Assembly: GCA_025056515.1 (NCBI GenBank)
Contig: JANWWB010000442.1
Coordinates: 1-7,707, forward strand
Reading direction: 5' to 3'
Length of the DNA: 7,707 nucleotides
DNA from: Anaerolineales bacterium
GTDB lineage: Bacteria > Chloroflexota > Anaerolineae > Anaerolineales > Villigracilaceae
The notes below the pieces were generated by a model. It did not search any database and was not told the origin of the DNA. It was given only the letters and a program-made list of their open reading frames with translations. Shown piece by piece: positions 1-6,562 of this stretch (its first letter is position 1; each line of letters begins with the position of its first letter). The position numbers and the translations under genes were made by a program.

Positions 1-35
1 AAAGCAAAAACTCTAACAAGAAGTTAACTCAAACG

Positions 36-50
36 GGATAGAATTTATCC
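36..50. promoter_or_regulatory. Interrupted palindrome upstream of msrP, possible operator or -10 region
   Basis: GGATA and TATCC face each other across a 5-nt AT-rich centre, 28 nt before the msrP start codon. TAGAAT at 39-44 inside it resembles a -10 box, but no acceptable -35 hexamer lies 16-18 nt upstream. A regulator or sigma factor site is only a guess; short palindromes like this also arise by chance. Confidence 0.2.
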
Positions 51-63
51 AAATTAATCCAAG

Positions 64-69
64 AGGAGG
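64..69 (+). promoter_or_regulatory. Ribosome binding site of msrP
   Basis: AGGAGG, a perfect anti-16S match, sits 8 nt before ATG 78. It fixes the msrP start and so the unusually long 23-residue region before the twin arginines. Confidence 0.85.
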
Positions 70-77
70 CAGTCTTC

Positions 78-1034
78 ATGGAGCGCAAACTTAGGCATAT
101 TGCCATCCCATCCTCAGAAATCACGCCGAAGAGTCTCTATCTTTCGCGTCGCGACTGGTTGAAGGCGATGGGAATCGTCAGCGCTGCTGCGTTGCTAGCA
201 GCGTGTCTGCCGCAGAGGGAACCGACGCCGGTCGAAACAGGAGCGGGCACGAGGTCTGGTCACGTTCCGACCGATGAACTGGGCGACCCAGCCAATACGT
301 TCGATGAAATTACAAACTATAACAATTACTATGAATTCAGCACCGATAAACGGGCCGTTAACCGCCTCTCGGCTAATTTTAAGTCTACGCCCTGGGCGGT
401 GGAGGTTGGCGGGCTGGTGCACAAGCCCAAGACCTACGCTCTAGAAGATTTACTCAAGTTTGAGCAAGTAGAGCGAGTGTACCGTCTACGCTGTGTGGAA
501 GGCTGGAGCATGGTCATCCCCTGGATGGGCTTCGAGTTGAACAAACTGCTCAAGGAGGTAGAGCCGATGGCCAGCGCCCGATATGTGCGCTTCGTTGCGC
601 TGCTAGACCCGGAGCAGTTCCCAGGTCAGCGCAGCCCGTTCTACCCCTGGCCTTATACCGAGGGCTTGCGCCTGGACGAGGCGATGCACCGTCTGACACT
701 GATTGCGACTGGTCTTTACGGCGAGTTGCTCCCCAATCCTAACGGTGCGCCGTTGCGGCTGGTCGTGCCTTGGAAGTACGGTTTCAAATCCATTAAGGCG
801 ATCGTGCGGATTGAGCTAACAGAAGAACAGCCTGCAACGCTATGGAACACTGTGGCCCCGCATGAATATGGATTCTACGCCAACGTCAATCCTGAGGTAG
901 ATCATCCTCGTTGGAGCCAGAGGACCGAACGCCGAATCGGAGAAATCGGACGCCGCCCGACTCTGCTGTTCAACGGCTACGGAGATGAGGTAGCAGGGTT
1001 ATACGCTGGGATGGATTTGCGGGTGAATTATTGA
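78..1034 (+). CDS. msrP: Protein-methionine-sulfoxide reductase catalytic subunit MsrP (YedY), Tat lipoprotein form
   Basis: This is a molybdopterin enzyme of the sulfite oxidase fold that reduces methionine sulfoxide in proteins outside the cytoplasm, taking electrons from the membrane haem protein MsrQ. It is 318 residues, close to family length. The N-terminus has a twin-arginine motif (SRRDWLK, Arg24-Arg25), a hydrophobic stretch and then LAAC with Cys43. It therefore reads as a Tat signal ending in a lipobox, with export of a folded, cofactor-loaded protein and lipid anchoring. Residues ~105-250 carry the family core: [14 protein letters not shown] with Cys139 as the expected Mo ligand, and later [20 protein letters not shown] (221-240), the conserved cofactor-pocket segment. 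msrQ starts 3 nt after the stop. The family assignment is secure; lipidation is an inference from the signal, as the E. coli enzyme is a soluble periplasmic protein. Confidence 0.93.
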   Translation: MERKLRHIAIPSSEITPKSLYLSRRDWLKAMGIVSAAALLAACLPQREPTPVETGAGTRSGHVPTDELGDPANTFDEITNYNNYYEFSTDKRAVNRLSANFKSTPWAVEVGGLVHKPKTYALEDLLKFEQVERVYRLRCVEGWSMVIPWMGFELNKLLKEVEPMASARYVRFVALLDPEQFPGQRSPFYPWPYTEGLRLDEAMHRLTLIATGLYGELLPNPNGAPLRLVVPWKYGFKSIKAIVRIELTEEQPATLWNTVAPHEYGFYANVNPEVDHPRWSQRTERRIGEIGRRPTLLFNGYGDEVAGLYAGMDLRVNY

Positions 1035-1037
1035 CGT

Positions 1038-1745
1038 TTGAGCGATATCACTTTGGCAAATGAGCAAATGGATACGCTTCATCAAAAAAAGACGCAGGAT
1101 TTCTGGCGCAAGGGAAGTTGGCTACGATGGATTGTCCATCTACTGGGGGTCTGGCCGCTGGCGGCTCTCGGCTGGGACGCCTGGCAAGGAAATTTGAGCG
1201 TCAACCCTATCCAAGATGCTGAGCAGAGGCTGGGACGGGCGGCGCTTTATTTTCTCGTGGCGTCGTTGGCCGTCACGCCATTGACCACGCTGACCGGCTG
1301 GCACTTTCTGCCGCCCCGCCGTCGCGCCCTAGGGCTCTATGCCTTTCTTTACGCCAGCTTGCATTTTGCCGTCTTCGTTGCGCTTGACTACGGATTCGAC
1401 ATCCCTGAAATTTTTCGTCTGACCAGGGAAAAACCGTTCATCCTGCTTGGACTGACTGCCGGTCTCCTGCTCCTGCCGCTGGCGATCACCTCTTTCGACC
1501 ATCTCATGCGCCGGATGGGAAAACGCTGGAAGCGATTGCATCGGCTGATTTACCTGATTGCGCCGATGGTCATCCTCCACTATGCCTGGGCCCAAAAGGG
1601 GGATTTCTTTGCACTGCGCGGTGATATCCTCCGGCCGCTCTTATGGGGGATTGTCCTGATCGTTTTGTTCGTTCTTCGGCTGCCGGTAGTACGGCGGAAA
1701 CTCAGTGCCATGCGCCAGAAAGTCTCCTCTGTAAAATCCGTGTAA
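1038..1745 (+). CDS. msrQ: MsrQ, haem-binding membrane subunit of the MsrPQ methionine sulfoxide reductase
   Basis: MsrQ is an integral membrane b-type cytochrome of the ferric reductase-like family that passes electrons from the quinone pool or a flavin reductase to MsrP. The 235-residue product has about six hydrophobic segments (roughly 30-46, 68-84, 99-117, 134-152, 169-185 and 199-216). Family landmarks are NPIQDAEQRLGRAAL near 56-70, the haem-ligand candidates His109 (YASLHF), His168 (KRLHRL) and His181 (ILHYAWAQKG), and SFDHLMRRMGKRWKRLH at 152-168. The start is uncertain. TTG 1038 lies 3 nt after the msrP stop and is preceded by a weak GGTGA at 1022-1026. ATG 1068 (residue 11) would also leave every helix intact and has no better ribosome binding site. 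Overlap-like spacing and function make an msrPQ operon very likely. Confidence 0.9.
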   Translation: MSDITLANEQMDTLHQKKTQDFWRKGSWLRWIVHLLGVWPLAALGWDAWQGNLSVNPIQDAEQRLGRAALYFLVASLAVTPLTTLTGWHFLPPRRRALGLYAFLYASLHFAVFVALDYGFDIPEIFRLTREKPFILLGLTAGLLLLPLAITSFDHLMRRMGKRWKRLHRLIYLIAPMVILHYAWAQKGDFFALRGDILRPLLWGIVLIVLFVLRLPVVRRKLSAMRQKVSSVKSV

Positions 1746-1795
1746 TGCGTGGCTGTGATTGACTCTACGCCGCTTCTGCACTATCATCGATAACA

Positions 1796-2533
1796 GTGAA
1801 CACCGCGCGTTTTGTCTTTTTCGGTACACTCAACGATCTGCTCGAGCGCGCTCTTCGTGGGAAGGAAATCGTCCTGACCTTCGCCGAACACCAGACAGTC
1901 AAACATTTAATTGAGTCACTCGGCGTTCCGCATGTGGAGGTCGGCGAAGTGACGGCAAACGGGCAGATGGTCGGATGGGAGTACCGCCCACGCAACGGCG
2001 ACCGTATCGAGGTTCGCCCCGCCTTCGGCTGGGAAGGCGAGCCACGCTTCGTGCTGGATAATCACCTCGGGCGGCTGGCCGCCTATCTACGCATGCTTGG
2101 CTTCGATACACTCTACAAAAACAACTACTGTGACGAAGAGCTTGCGGCCTTGCTTACCAAAGACAGCCGCATCCTGCTTACACGCGACCGTCGCTTGCTG
2201 ATGCGCAAGGTGGTGCGCTACGGCTACTGTCTGCGCTCACTTGAACCCCAAGAGCAGTTGCAGGAGGTCATCCGACGTTTCGACTTGCTGCGCCAGGCCC
2301 GCCCATTCCACCGGTGTCTGCGCTGCAATCATCCGCTCGAACGGGTGGAAAAGGGTGCCATCCTCGATCGGCTCGAACCGAAAACGAAGTTATACTACGA
2401 AGAGTTTGCCCGTTGCCCGGCATGCGACCAGATTTACTGGCAAGGCTCGCACTTCGAGCGCATGCAGGGCATGTTGGCCGGCTTGAAGACATCCGCAGAT
2501 AAAGCAGATTTTTATCAGACACATAGGAATTAG
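1796..2533 (+). CDS. Ubiquitin-fold plus Mut7-C RNase-like domain protein with zinc ribbon
   Basis: This 245-residue cytoplasmic protein has two parts. Residues ~3-77 resemble the ThiS/MoaD-like Mut7-C ubiquitin domain (ARFVFFGTLNDLL, then NGQMVGWEYRPRNGDRIEV), without the C-terminal GlyGly used by sulfur carriers. Residues ~84-225 match Mut7-C, a PIN-fold putative RNase: FVLDNHLGRLAAYLRMLGFDT with Asp88, DEE at 113-115 and ILLTRDRRLL with Asp131 are the likely metal-binding acidic residues. Two knuckles, CLRC (Cys174/177) and CPAC (Cys207/210), suggest one zinc site. The GTG start is the first possible start after the in-frame stop at 1760-1762 and sits just before the first beta strand, though no clear Shine-Dalgarno precedes it. 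It lies 50 nt after msrQ and may be read through from it. Its substrate is unknown. The last 13 codons come from the repeat element at 2492-2620. Confidence 0.85.
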   Translation: MNTARFVFFGTLNDLLERALRGKEIVLTFAEHQTVKHLIESLGVPHVEVGEVTANGQMVGWEYRPRNGDRIEVRPAFGWEGEPRFVLDNHLGRLAAYLRMLGFDTLYKNNYCDEELAALLTKDSRILLTRDRRLLMRKVVRYGYCLRSLEPQEQLQEVIRRFDLLRQARPFHRCLRCNHPLERVEKGAILDRLEPKTKLYYEEFARCPACDQIYWQGSHFERMQGMLAGLKTSADKADFYQTHRN

Positions 2534-2620
2534 TGTTTATCCAAAACCTTAAAAGCTGTACTGAGGCAGATGATCGCCAATGAGCAGATTTGTATCTGCG
2601 CCATCTGCCACATCTGCGGA
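2492..2620. repeat. Inverted, 9-bp-phased GCAGAT/ATCTGC repeat element
   Basis: The outer ends are an exact 9-bp inverted repeat, TCCGCAGAT (2492-2500) and ATCTGCGGA (2612-2620). GCAGAT starts at 2495, 2504, 2566 and 2584; ATCTGC starts at 2594, 2603 and 2612. Spacings within each arm are 9 or 18 bp, so both arms are built from a 9-bp unit. GCAGAT-TTGT-ATCTGC (2584-2599) makes a small perfect hairpin. The element supplies the last 13 codons and stop of the Mut7-C gene and ends 10 nt before the ribosome binding site of the next gene. It resembles the dispersed GCAGATTAC-type intergenic repeats I recall from several bacterial phyla, but copy number in this genome cannot be judged from one window. 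Confidence 0.65.
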
Positions 2621-2640
2621 GAAAATAAAAAGGAGACCCT

Positions 2641-3960
2641 ATGTCTACCCCTCCCCTGTACCAGCGCCCCGCCGAAATCCTGCAACACCTCATCCGCTTC
2701 GATACCACCAACCCGCCCGGCAACGAGCGTCCGTGCATTGAGTACATCAACGGCCTTCTCAAGGAAGCCGGCATCGAGACCACACTCGTCGCCAACCACC
2801 CCGACCGTCCCAATCTGATCGCGCGCCTGAAGGGCCGTGGTGAGGCTCCGCCGCTACTGCTCTACGGTCACGTAGACGTGGTAACCACCGAGGGCCAGCA
2901 GTGGACGCATCCGCCCTTTGAGGGCCGTATCGTGGACGGGTACGTCTGGGGACGCGGCGCGCTGGACATGAAGAGCGGCGTCGCTATGTACCTGGCCGCC
3001 GTCCTCAAAGCCAAAGCCGAAAACCTGCCCTTACCCGGCGATGTGATTTTCGCCGCCCTGGCCGATGAAGAAGCCGGGGATGTCTATGGAGCGCGCTTCC
3101 TGGTCGAAAAGCATTCCCGCCTGTTCGAGGGCGTTCGGTATGCCCTGGGCGAATTCGGCGGCTTTAACTTGTCCATCGGCGACAAGCGCTTCTACCCTAT
3201 TATGATCGCCGAAAAACAAGTCTGCTGGATGAAAGCGACCTTTCGCGGCCAAGCCGGTCACGGCTCGATGCCCGTGCACGGCCAGGCAATGGCCAAACTG
3301 GGGCGCGCCTTGCGCCTGCTCGATGAACATTCGTTGCCTGTGCGTATCACCTCACCTGTCCGCTTAATGTTTGAGACCCTTGCCCGTCACCTGGGCGGCG
3401 TAACCGGCCTGGTCATCCGACTCATGCTGAATCCAGCCCTGACCAACCCTATCCTGAAACTGCTCGGCGAACGTGGCAAACTCTTCGCCCCCTTGCTGCG
3501 CAACACCGTCAGCCCGACCATGCTCAAAGCCAGCGAAAAAGTCAACGTCATCCCGGCCGAAGTCACCCTTGGCATGGATGGCCGCCTCGTCCCCGGTGCA
3601 AAACCCGAAGACATGTTGCGTGAACTGTACGCCCTGCTCGGAGACGACCTAAACATCGAGGTCGTCAAGCATGAACCCGGTCCCGCAACGATAGACATGG
3701 GACTCTTCGACACCCTCGGCAGCATCCTGCGCAGCCTTGACCCTGCCGGAATCCCGCTCCCCTACGTCCTGGCCGGCGTGACCGACGCCCGCTTCTTTGC
3801 CCAACTCGGCATCCAGACCTACGGCTTCACTCCGCTGCGCCTACCCGAAGACTTCAACTTCGTTGCGTCCGTCCATGCCGCCGATGAGCGCGTGCCGGTG
3901 GAAGCGCTTGATTTCGGCATGCAAGCAGTGACTCAAGCCATACAAAGATTCCATGGATGA
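2641..3960 (+). CDS. M20 family zinc metallopeptidase / deacylase
   Basis: This is a 439-residue cytoplasmic di-zinc hydrolase of the M20 clan (ArgE/DapE/CPG2 relatives), which cleave N-acyl amino acids or short peptides. All expected active-site residues are visible. GHVD gives His77 with Asp79. GRGALDMKSG gives Asp109 as the bridging ligand. ADEEAG gives Glu143 as base and Glu144 as ligand. EFGG gives Glu171, and VHAADERV gives His412. The lid/dimerisation domain (~190-315) contains GQAGHGS with His207, normally donated across the dimer. It is longer than typical DapE (about 375 residues) because of extra sequence at ~235-290. AAGGAG at 2630-2635, 5 nt before the ATG, supports the start. 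The stop shares ATGA with the SEDS-PBP gene, so the two are probably co-translated. The substrate cannot be named; DapE or ArgE identity is not supported over a general peptidase or aminoacylase. Confidence 0.9.
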   Translation: MSTPPLYQRPAEILQHLIRFDTTNPPGNERPCIEYINGLLKEAGIETTLVANHPDRPNLIARLKGRGEAPPLLLYGHVDVVTTEGQQWTHPPFEGRIVDGYVWGRGALDMKSGVAMYLAAVLKAKAENLPLPGDVIFAALADEEAGDVYGARFLVEKHSRLFEGVRYALGEFGGFNLSIGDKRFYPIMIAEKQVCWMKATFRGQAGHGSMPVHGQAMAKLGRALRLLDEHSLPVRITSPVRLMFETLARHLGGVTGLVIRLMLNPALTNPILKLLGERGKLFAPLLRNTVSPTMLKASEKVNVIPAEVTLGMDGRLVPGAKPEDMLRELYALLGDDLNIEVVKHEPGPATIDMGLFDTLGSILRSLDPAGIPLPYVLAGVTDARFFAQLGIQTYGFTPLRLPEDFNFVASVHAADERVPVEALDFGMQAVTQAIQRFHG

Positions 3961-6422
3961 AGGACCGGACATCGTTTACGCCAATGGTGTTTCTCTCCCC
4001 CACCCTTTCTCCACTTCAGATTCGCAATCGCCTCTTTGGGTTGGCAGTGAGCTTCGTCTTATGTTATGCCCTAGCCCTGACGCTTTCACCAGCCGTCCGC
4101 GCTCGCTCCTGGGAAGTAGAGCTTCGATGGGAACATTGGCTGGGTGTAGCAATCTGGACAATCTCATTCACAGGCCTGCTCTATCAACAACAACGCCGTC
4201 TACCGGATTCGGATAACTATCTGCTCCCACTGGTCTCCTTGCTGACGGGATGGGGCTTGCTGACCATCTGGAGGCTTTCGCCTGCTCTGGGATTGCGTCA
4301 AAGCCTCTGGGTGTTGGTGGCAAGCATTTTGGTCTGGTTTGGCTTCCGTCTCCCACCAGACCTGGCCTTCTTGCGCCGGTATAAATATCTCTTGCTTTCA
4401 ACAGGCATCCTGCTCACGGCACTCACCTTCTTCTTCGGCGCAAACCCAGCCGGAGACGGACCTCGCCTTTGGTTAGGCTGCTGCGGAGTCTACTTACAGC
4501 CCTCCGAACCGCTCAAATTGCTCTTCCTCATCTACCTAGCGGCCTATTTCGCCGAACACGCCCTCTTTCCACTACGGTGGCAGAGTGTAATAGCGCCTAC
4601 GCTGCTGATAACCAGCGCTGCGCTCATCTTGCTCCTCGCTCAACGCGATCTAGGCACAGCCTCGATTTTTATCAGCCTATACGCCGTCATGCTCTATCTT
4701 GCTATCGGACGCAACCGGATTCTGGGTCTGAGTCTAGCCGGATTAGGGCTAGCCGGCCTGATCGGCTATTTTTTGTTTGATGTCATCCGCCTGCGTGTGG
4801 AAGCTTGGTTAAATCCCTGGAGCGATCCGAGCGGACGCTCGTATCAAATCGTCCAATCACTCATCGCTATCGCCAACGGCGGTGTGTTCGGCCGCGGCCC
4901 TGGATTGGGCTATCCTAATCTCGTCCCCATCGCGACTTCAGATTTCATCTTTACCGCCATTGCTGAAGAAAGCGGCCTGACCGGAAGCCTAGCCCTGCTG
5001 ACCCTATTCGCCCTGTTGACTGCACGCGGCCTCTTAATTGGGCTGCGCGCTCCAGATAGGTTCCGCCGCCTTCTAGCGCTTGGTCTCACCACATACTTAG
5101 CCGGTCAGAGCATTCTCATCATCGGAGGCAATGTCCGCCTCTTACCGCTCACGGGTGTCACCCTACCGTTCATGTCGTATGGAGGCTCTTCTCTACTGAC
5201 ATCTTTGCTGTCCTTATTGCTCCTGGTGCTCATTTCGAATCAAGGTGATGAAGAACCTGCACCGCTCAATAAAGGACAACCGATTTTACTGATCGGCGCT
5301 TCCCTTGGGCTAGGGCTGCTGGCCTTGGCGGTCCTGACGGGCTGGTGGGTTTTAGGACGCGGCCCCACCTTGCTCAATCGCACTGATAATCCTCGTCGCG
5401 CGATTGCCGAACGGTATGTTCGTCGTGGTGCTTTGCTTGACCGTCGCGGCCAGCCGATAAATCAAAGTGAGGGTGAACCCGGCGCTTTGGTTCGGCGGTA
5501 TCTTTACCCGAATCTGTCGTCTGTTGTTGGCTATACGCATTTCAACTACGGCCAAACCGGTTTGGAAGCCAGCCTCGATCCGTATCTGCGCGGCCTGCAG
5601 GGTAACCCTGCCTCGACGATTTGGCTTCATCGCATCCTTTACGGTCAACCGCCTCCCGGCCTCGACATTCGCCTAAGTCTCGACCTAGAATTGCAAAAAC
5701 AGGCCGATGCCCTCCTCGGCATGCATTCAGGCGCAATTGTCTTACTCAACGCCGAAACCGGTGAAATCCTGGCTATCGCTTCTCATCCAACCTACGATGC
5801 TAATCGGCTAGACGAAATTCACGGCAGCCTACTCACCGACCCCGAGACCCCACTCCTTAACCGCGCTACCCAAGTGCTCTATCCGGTGGGGAGCGCTGTC
5901 GAACCTTTCCGAGTAGCATCCGGCCTAAGCACTTCCGCACCCCGCGCCGAGCTTGAAGCTCTGTATCAGCAACTTGGATTTTATTCCACTCCACAGGTGC
6001 GCTTACCCGCAGCAGCAGCTGTTTCTTCAGAACAAACCTTGCAGATCAGCCCACTCCAGATGGCATTAGCGGCCGCTTCTTTGAGCCACGAAGGAATTCG
6101 CCCAGCCGGGCGATTGGTATTGGCTGTCCATACACTTCAAGAAGACTGGGTCATCCTGCCACCACAGGACAAAGAACAAAAAATCTTCACACCCGCGCAA
6201 GTCGCCGGCGCCACCCGTAGGTACGCTCTAGCGCATTTACCCTGCTGGCAATTCACCGCTCAAGCCAAACGCGGAGATGAAACCTTCACCTGGTCGTTCG
6301 GCGGAACCTTACCCGATTGGCAAGGAGCACCGCTGGCCATTGTGATGGTATTGGAAAAAAACGCTCCTGCCTTGGCGCAATACCTTGTACAGGAAATGTT
6401 GCGGTTCGCCATTGCCCCATAG
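3957..6422 (+). CDS. SEDS glycosyltransferase (FtsW/RodA type) fused to a degenerate class B PBP domain
   Basis: This is a single 821-residue membrane protein. Residues ~25-428 are a SEDS peptidoglycan polymerase, which makes glycan strands from lipid II. Its marks are QPSEPLKL (181-188), WLNPWSDPSGRSYQIVQSL (284-302), SDFIFTAIAEESGL with the expected catalytic Asp329, and PFMSYGGSSLL (404-414). About twelve hydrophobic segments are seen, with one more at ~442-466 in the place of a PBP membrane anchor. Residues ~475-821 follow the order of a PbpA-like class B PBP: RRGALLDRRGQ, VVGYTHFNYGQTGLEASLDPYLRG, LDLELQKQADALL, GAIVLLNAETGEILAIASHPTYD, LLNRATQVLYPVGS and ISPLQMALAAASL. The catalytic machinery is gone: Ser646 stays, but Lys of SxxK is Glu649; the SxN region is missing between 650 and 670; KTG reads KRG (771-773). 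It is co-translated with the M20 peptidase. Whether it serves division or elongation cannot be told. Confidence 0.9.
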   Translation: MKDRTSFTPMVFLSPTLSPLQIRNRLFGLAVSFVLCYALALTLSPAVRARSWEVELRWEHWLGVAIWTISFTGLLYQQQRRLPDSDNYLLPLVSLLTGWGLLTIWRLSPALGLRQSLWVLVASILVWFGFRLPPDLAFLRRYKYLLLSTGILLTALTFFFGANPAGDGPRLWLGCCGVYLQPSEPLKLLFLIYLAAYFAEHALFPLRWQSVIAPTLLITSAALILLLAQRDLGTASIFISLYAVMLYLAIGRNRILGLSLAGLGLAGLIGYFLFDVIRLRVEAWLNPWSDPSGRSYQIVQSLIAIANGGVFGRGPGLGYPNLVPIATSDFIFTAIAEESGLTGSLALLTLFALLTARGLLIGLRAPDRFRRLLALGLTTYLAGQSILIIGGNVRLLPLTGVTLPFMSYGGSSLLTSLLSLLLLVLISNQGDEEPAPLNKGQPILLIGASLGLGLLALAVLTGWWVLGRGPTLLNRTDNPRRAIAERYVRRGALLDRRGQPINQSEGEPGALVRRYLYPNLSSVVGYTHFNYGQTGLEASLDPYLRGLQGNPASTIWLHRILYGQPPPGLDIRLSLDLELQKQADALLGMHSGAIVLLNAETGEILAIASHPTYDANRLDEIHGSLLTDPETPLLNRATQVLYPVGSAVEPFRVASGLSTSAPRAELEALYQQLGFYSTPQVRLPAAAAVSSEQTLQISPLQMALAAASLSHEGIRPAGRLVLAVHTLQEDWVILPPQDKEQKIFTPAQVAGATRRYALAHLPCWQFTAQAKRGDETFTWSFGGTLPDWQGAPLAIVMVLEKNAPALAQYLVQEMLRFAIAP

Positions 6423-6513
6423 GGATCACGTTTTCCCAGTCCCCACCATACGTTGCTCACAATGCCACTTTAGCCGGTTAGTACCACTTGGGGATACAAA
6501 AATACGACTTTTT

Positions 6514-6528
6514 TGATAATCATTATCA
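6514..6528. promoter_or_regulatory. Perfect 7-1-7 Fur-type box before the lipoprotein gene
   Basis: TGATAATCATTATCA is an exact 7-1-7 inverted repeat, identical to the Bacillus Fur-box consensus (TGATAAT-N-ATTATCA) and to most of the core of the E. coli Fur consensus. It lies 34 nt before ATG 6563, and its GATAAT halves could overlap a -10 element; no convincing -35 was found. Related PerR and Zur boxes differ at the outer bases. Iron-dependent repression of the lipoprotein gene is inferred, and Fur specificity in this lineage is assumed. Confidence 0.6.
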
Positions 6529-6550
6529 CAGATTCTAACTTTGGATGCAT

Positions 6551-6557
6551 AAGGAGG
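6551..6557 (+). promoter_or_regulatory. Ribosome binding site of the lipoprotein gene, decides its start
   Basis: AAGGAGG lies 5 nt before ATG 6563. An in-frame ATG at 6545 lies upstream of this site and has none of its own, so the protein should start at 6563, which also gives a normal short lipoprotein signal. Confidence 0.88.
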
Positions 6558-6562
6558 TAGAG

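Noticed and set aside
2268..2813. A 181-codon open frame on the - strand.
   Set aside because: It is antisense to the Mut7-C gene end, the repeat and the M20 start, and shows no domain-like sequence; both + strand proteins are clearly real.
4738..4760. CTAGCCGG direct repeat inside the SEDS domain.
   Set aside because: It encodes a Leu-Ala-Gly-Leu repeat in a membrane helix and needs no other explanation.
5901..5903. Glu649 as a one-base sequencing error for the catalytic Lys (GAA versus AAA).
   Set aside because: The SxN segment and the KTG motif are also altered, so the domain is degenerate regardless of this base.
6422..6437. GGGA/TCCC small stem just after the SEDS-PBP stop as a terminator.
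   Set aside because: Only four base pairs with an 8-nt loop and no U-tract; too weak to call.
6430..6441. GTTTTCCCAGTC, identical to part of the M13/lacZ universal primer site, hinting at vector contamination.
   Set aside because: The match ends after 12 bases and neither flank resembles vector sequence; the neighbouring genes are coherent, so this is most likely chance.
6545..6562. Upstream ATG 6545 as the start of the lipoprotein.
   Set aside because: It lies before the AAGGAGG site, has no ribosome binding site of its own, and would add six charged residues to a signal that is complete from 6563.
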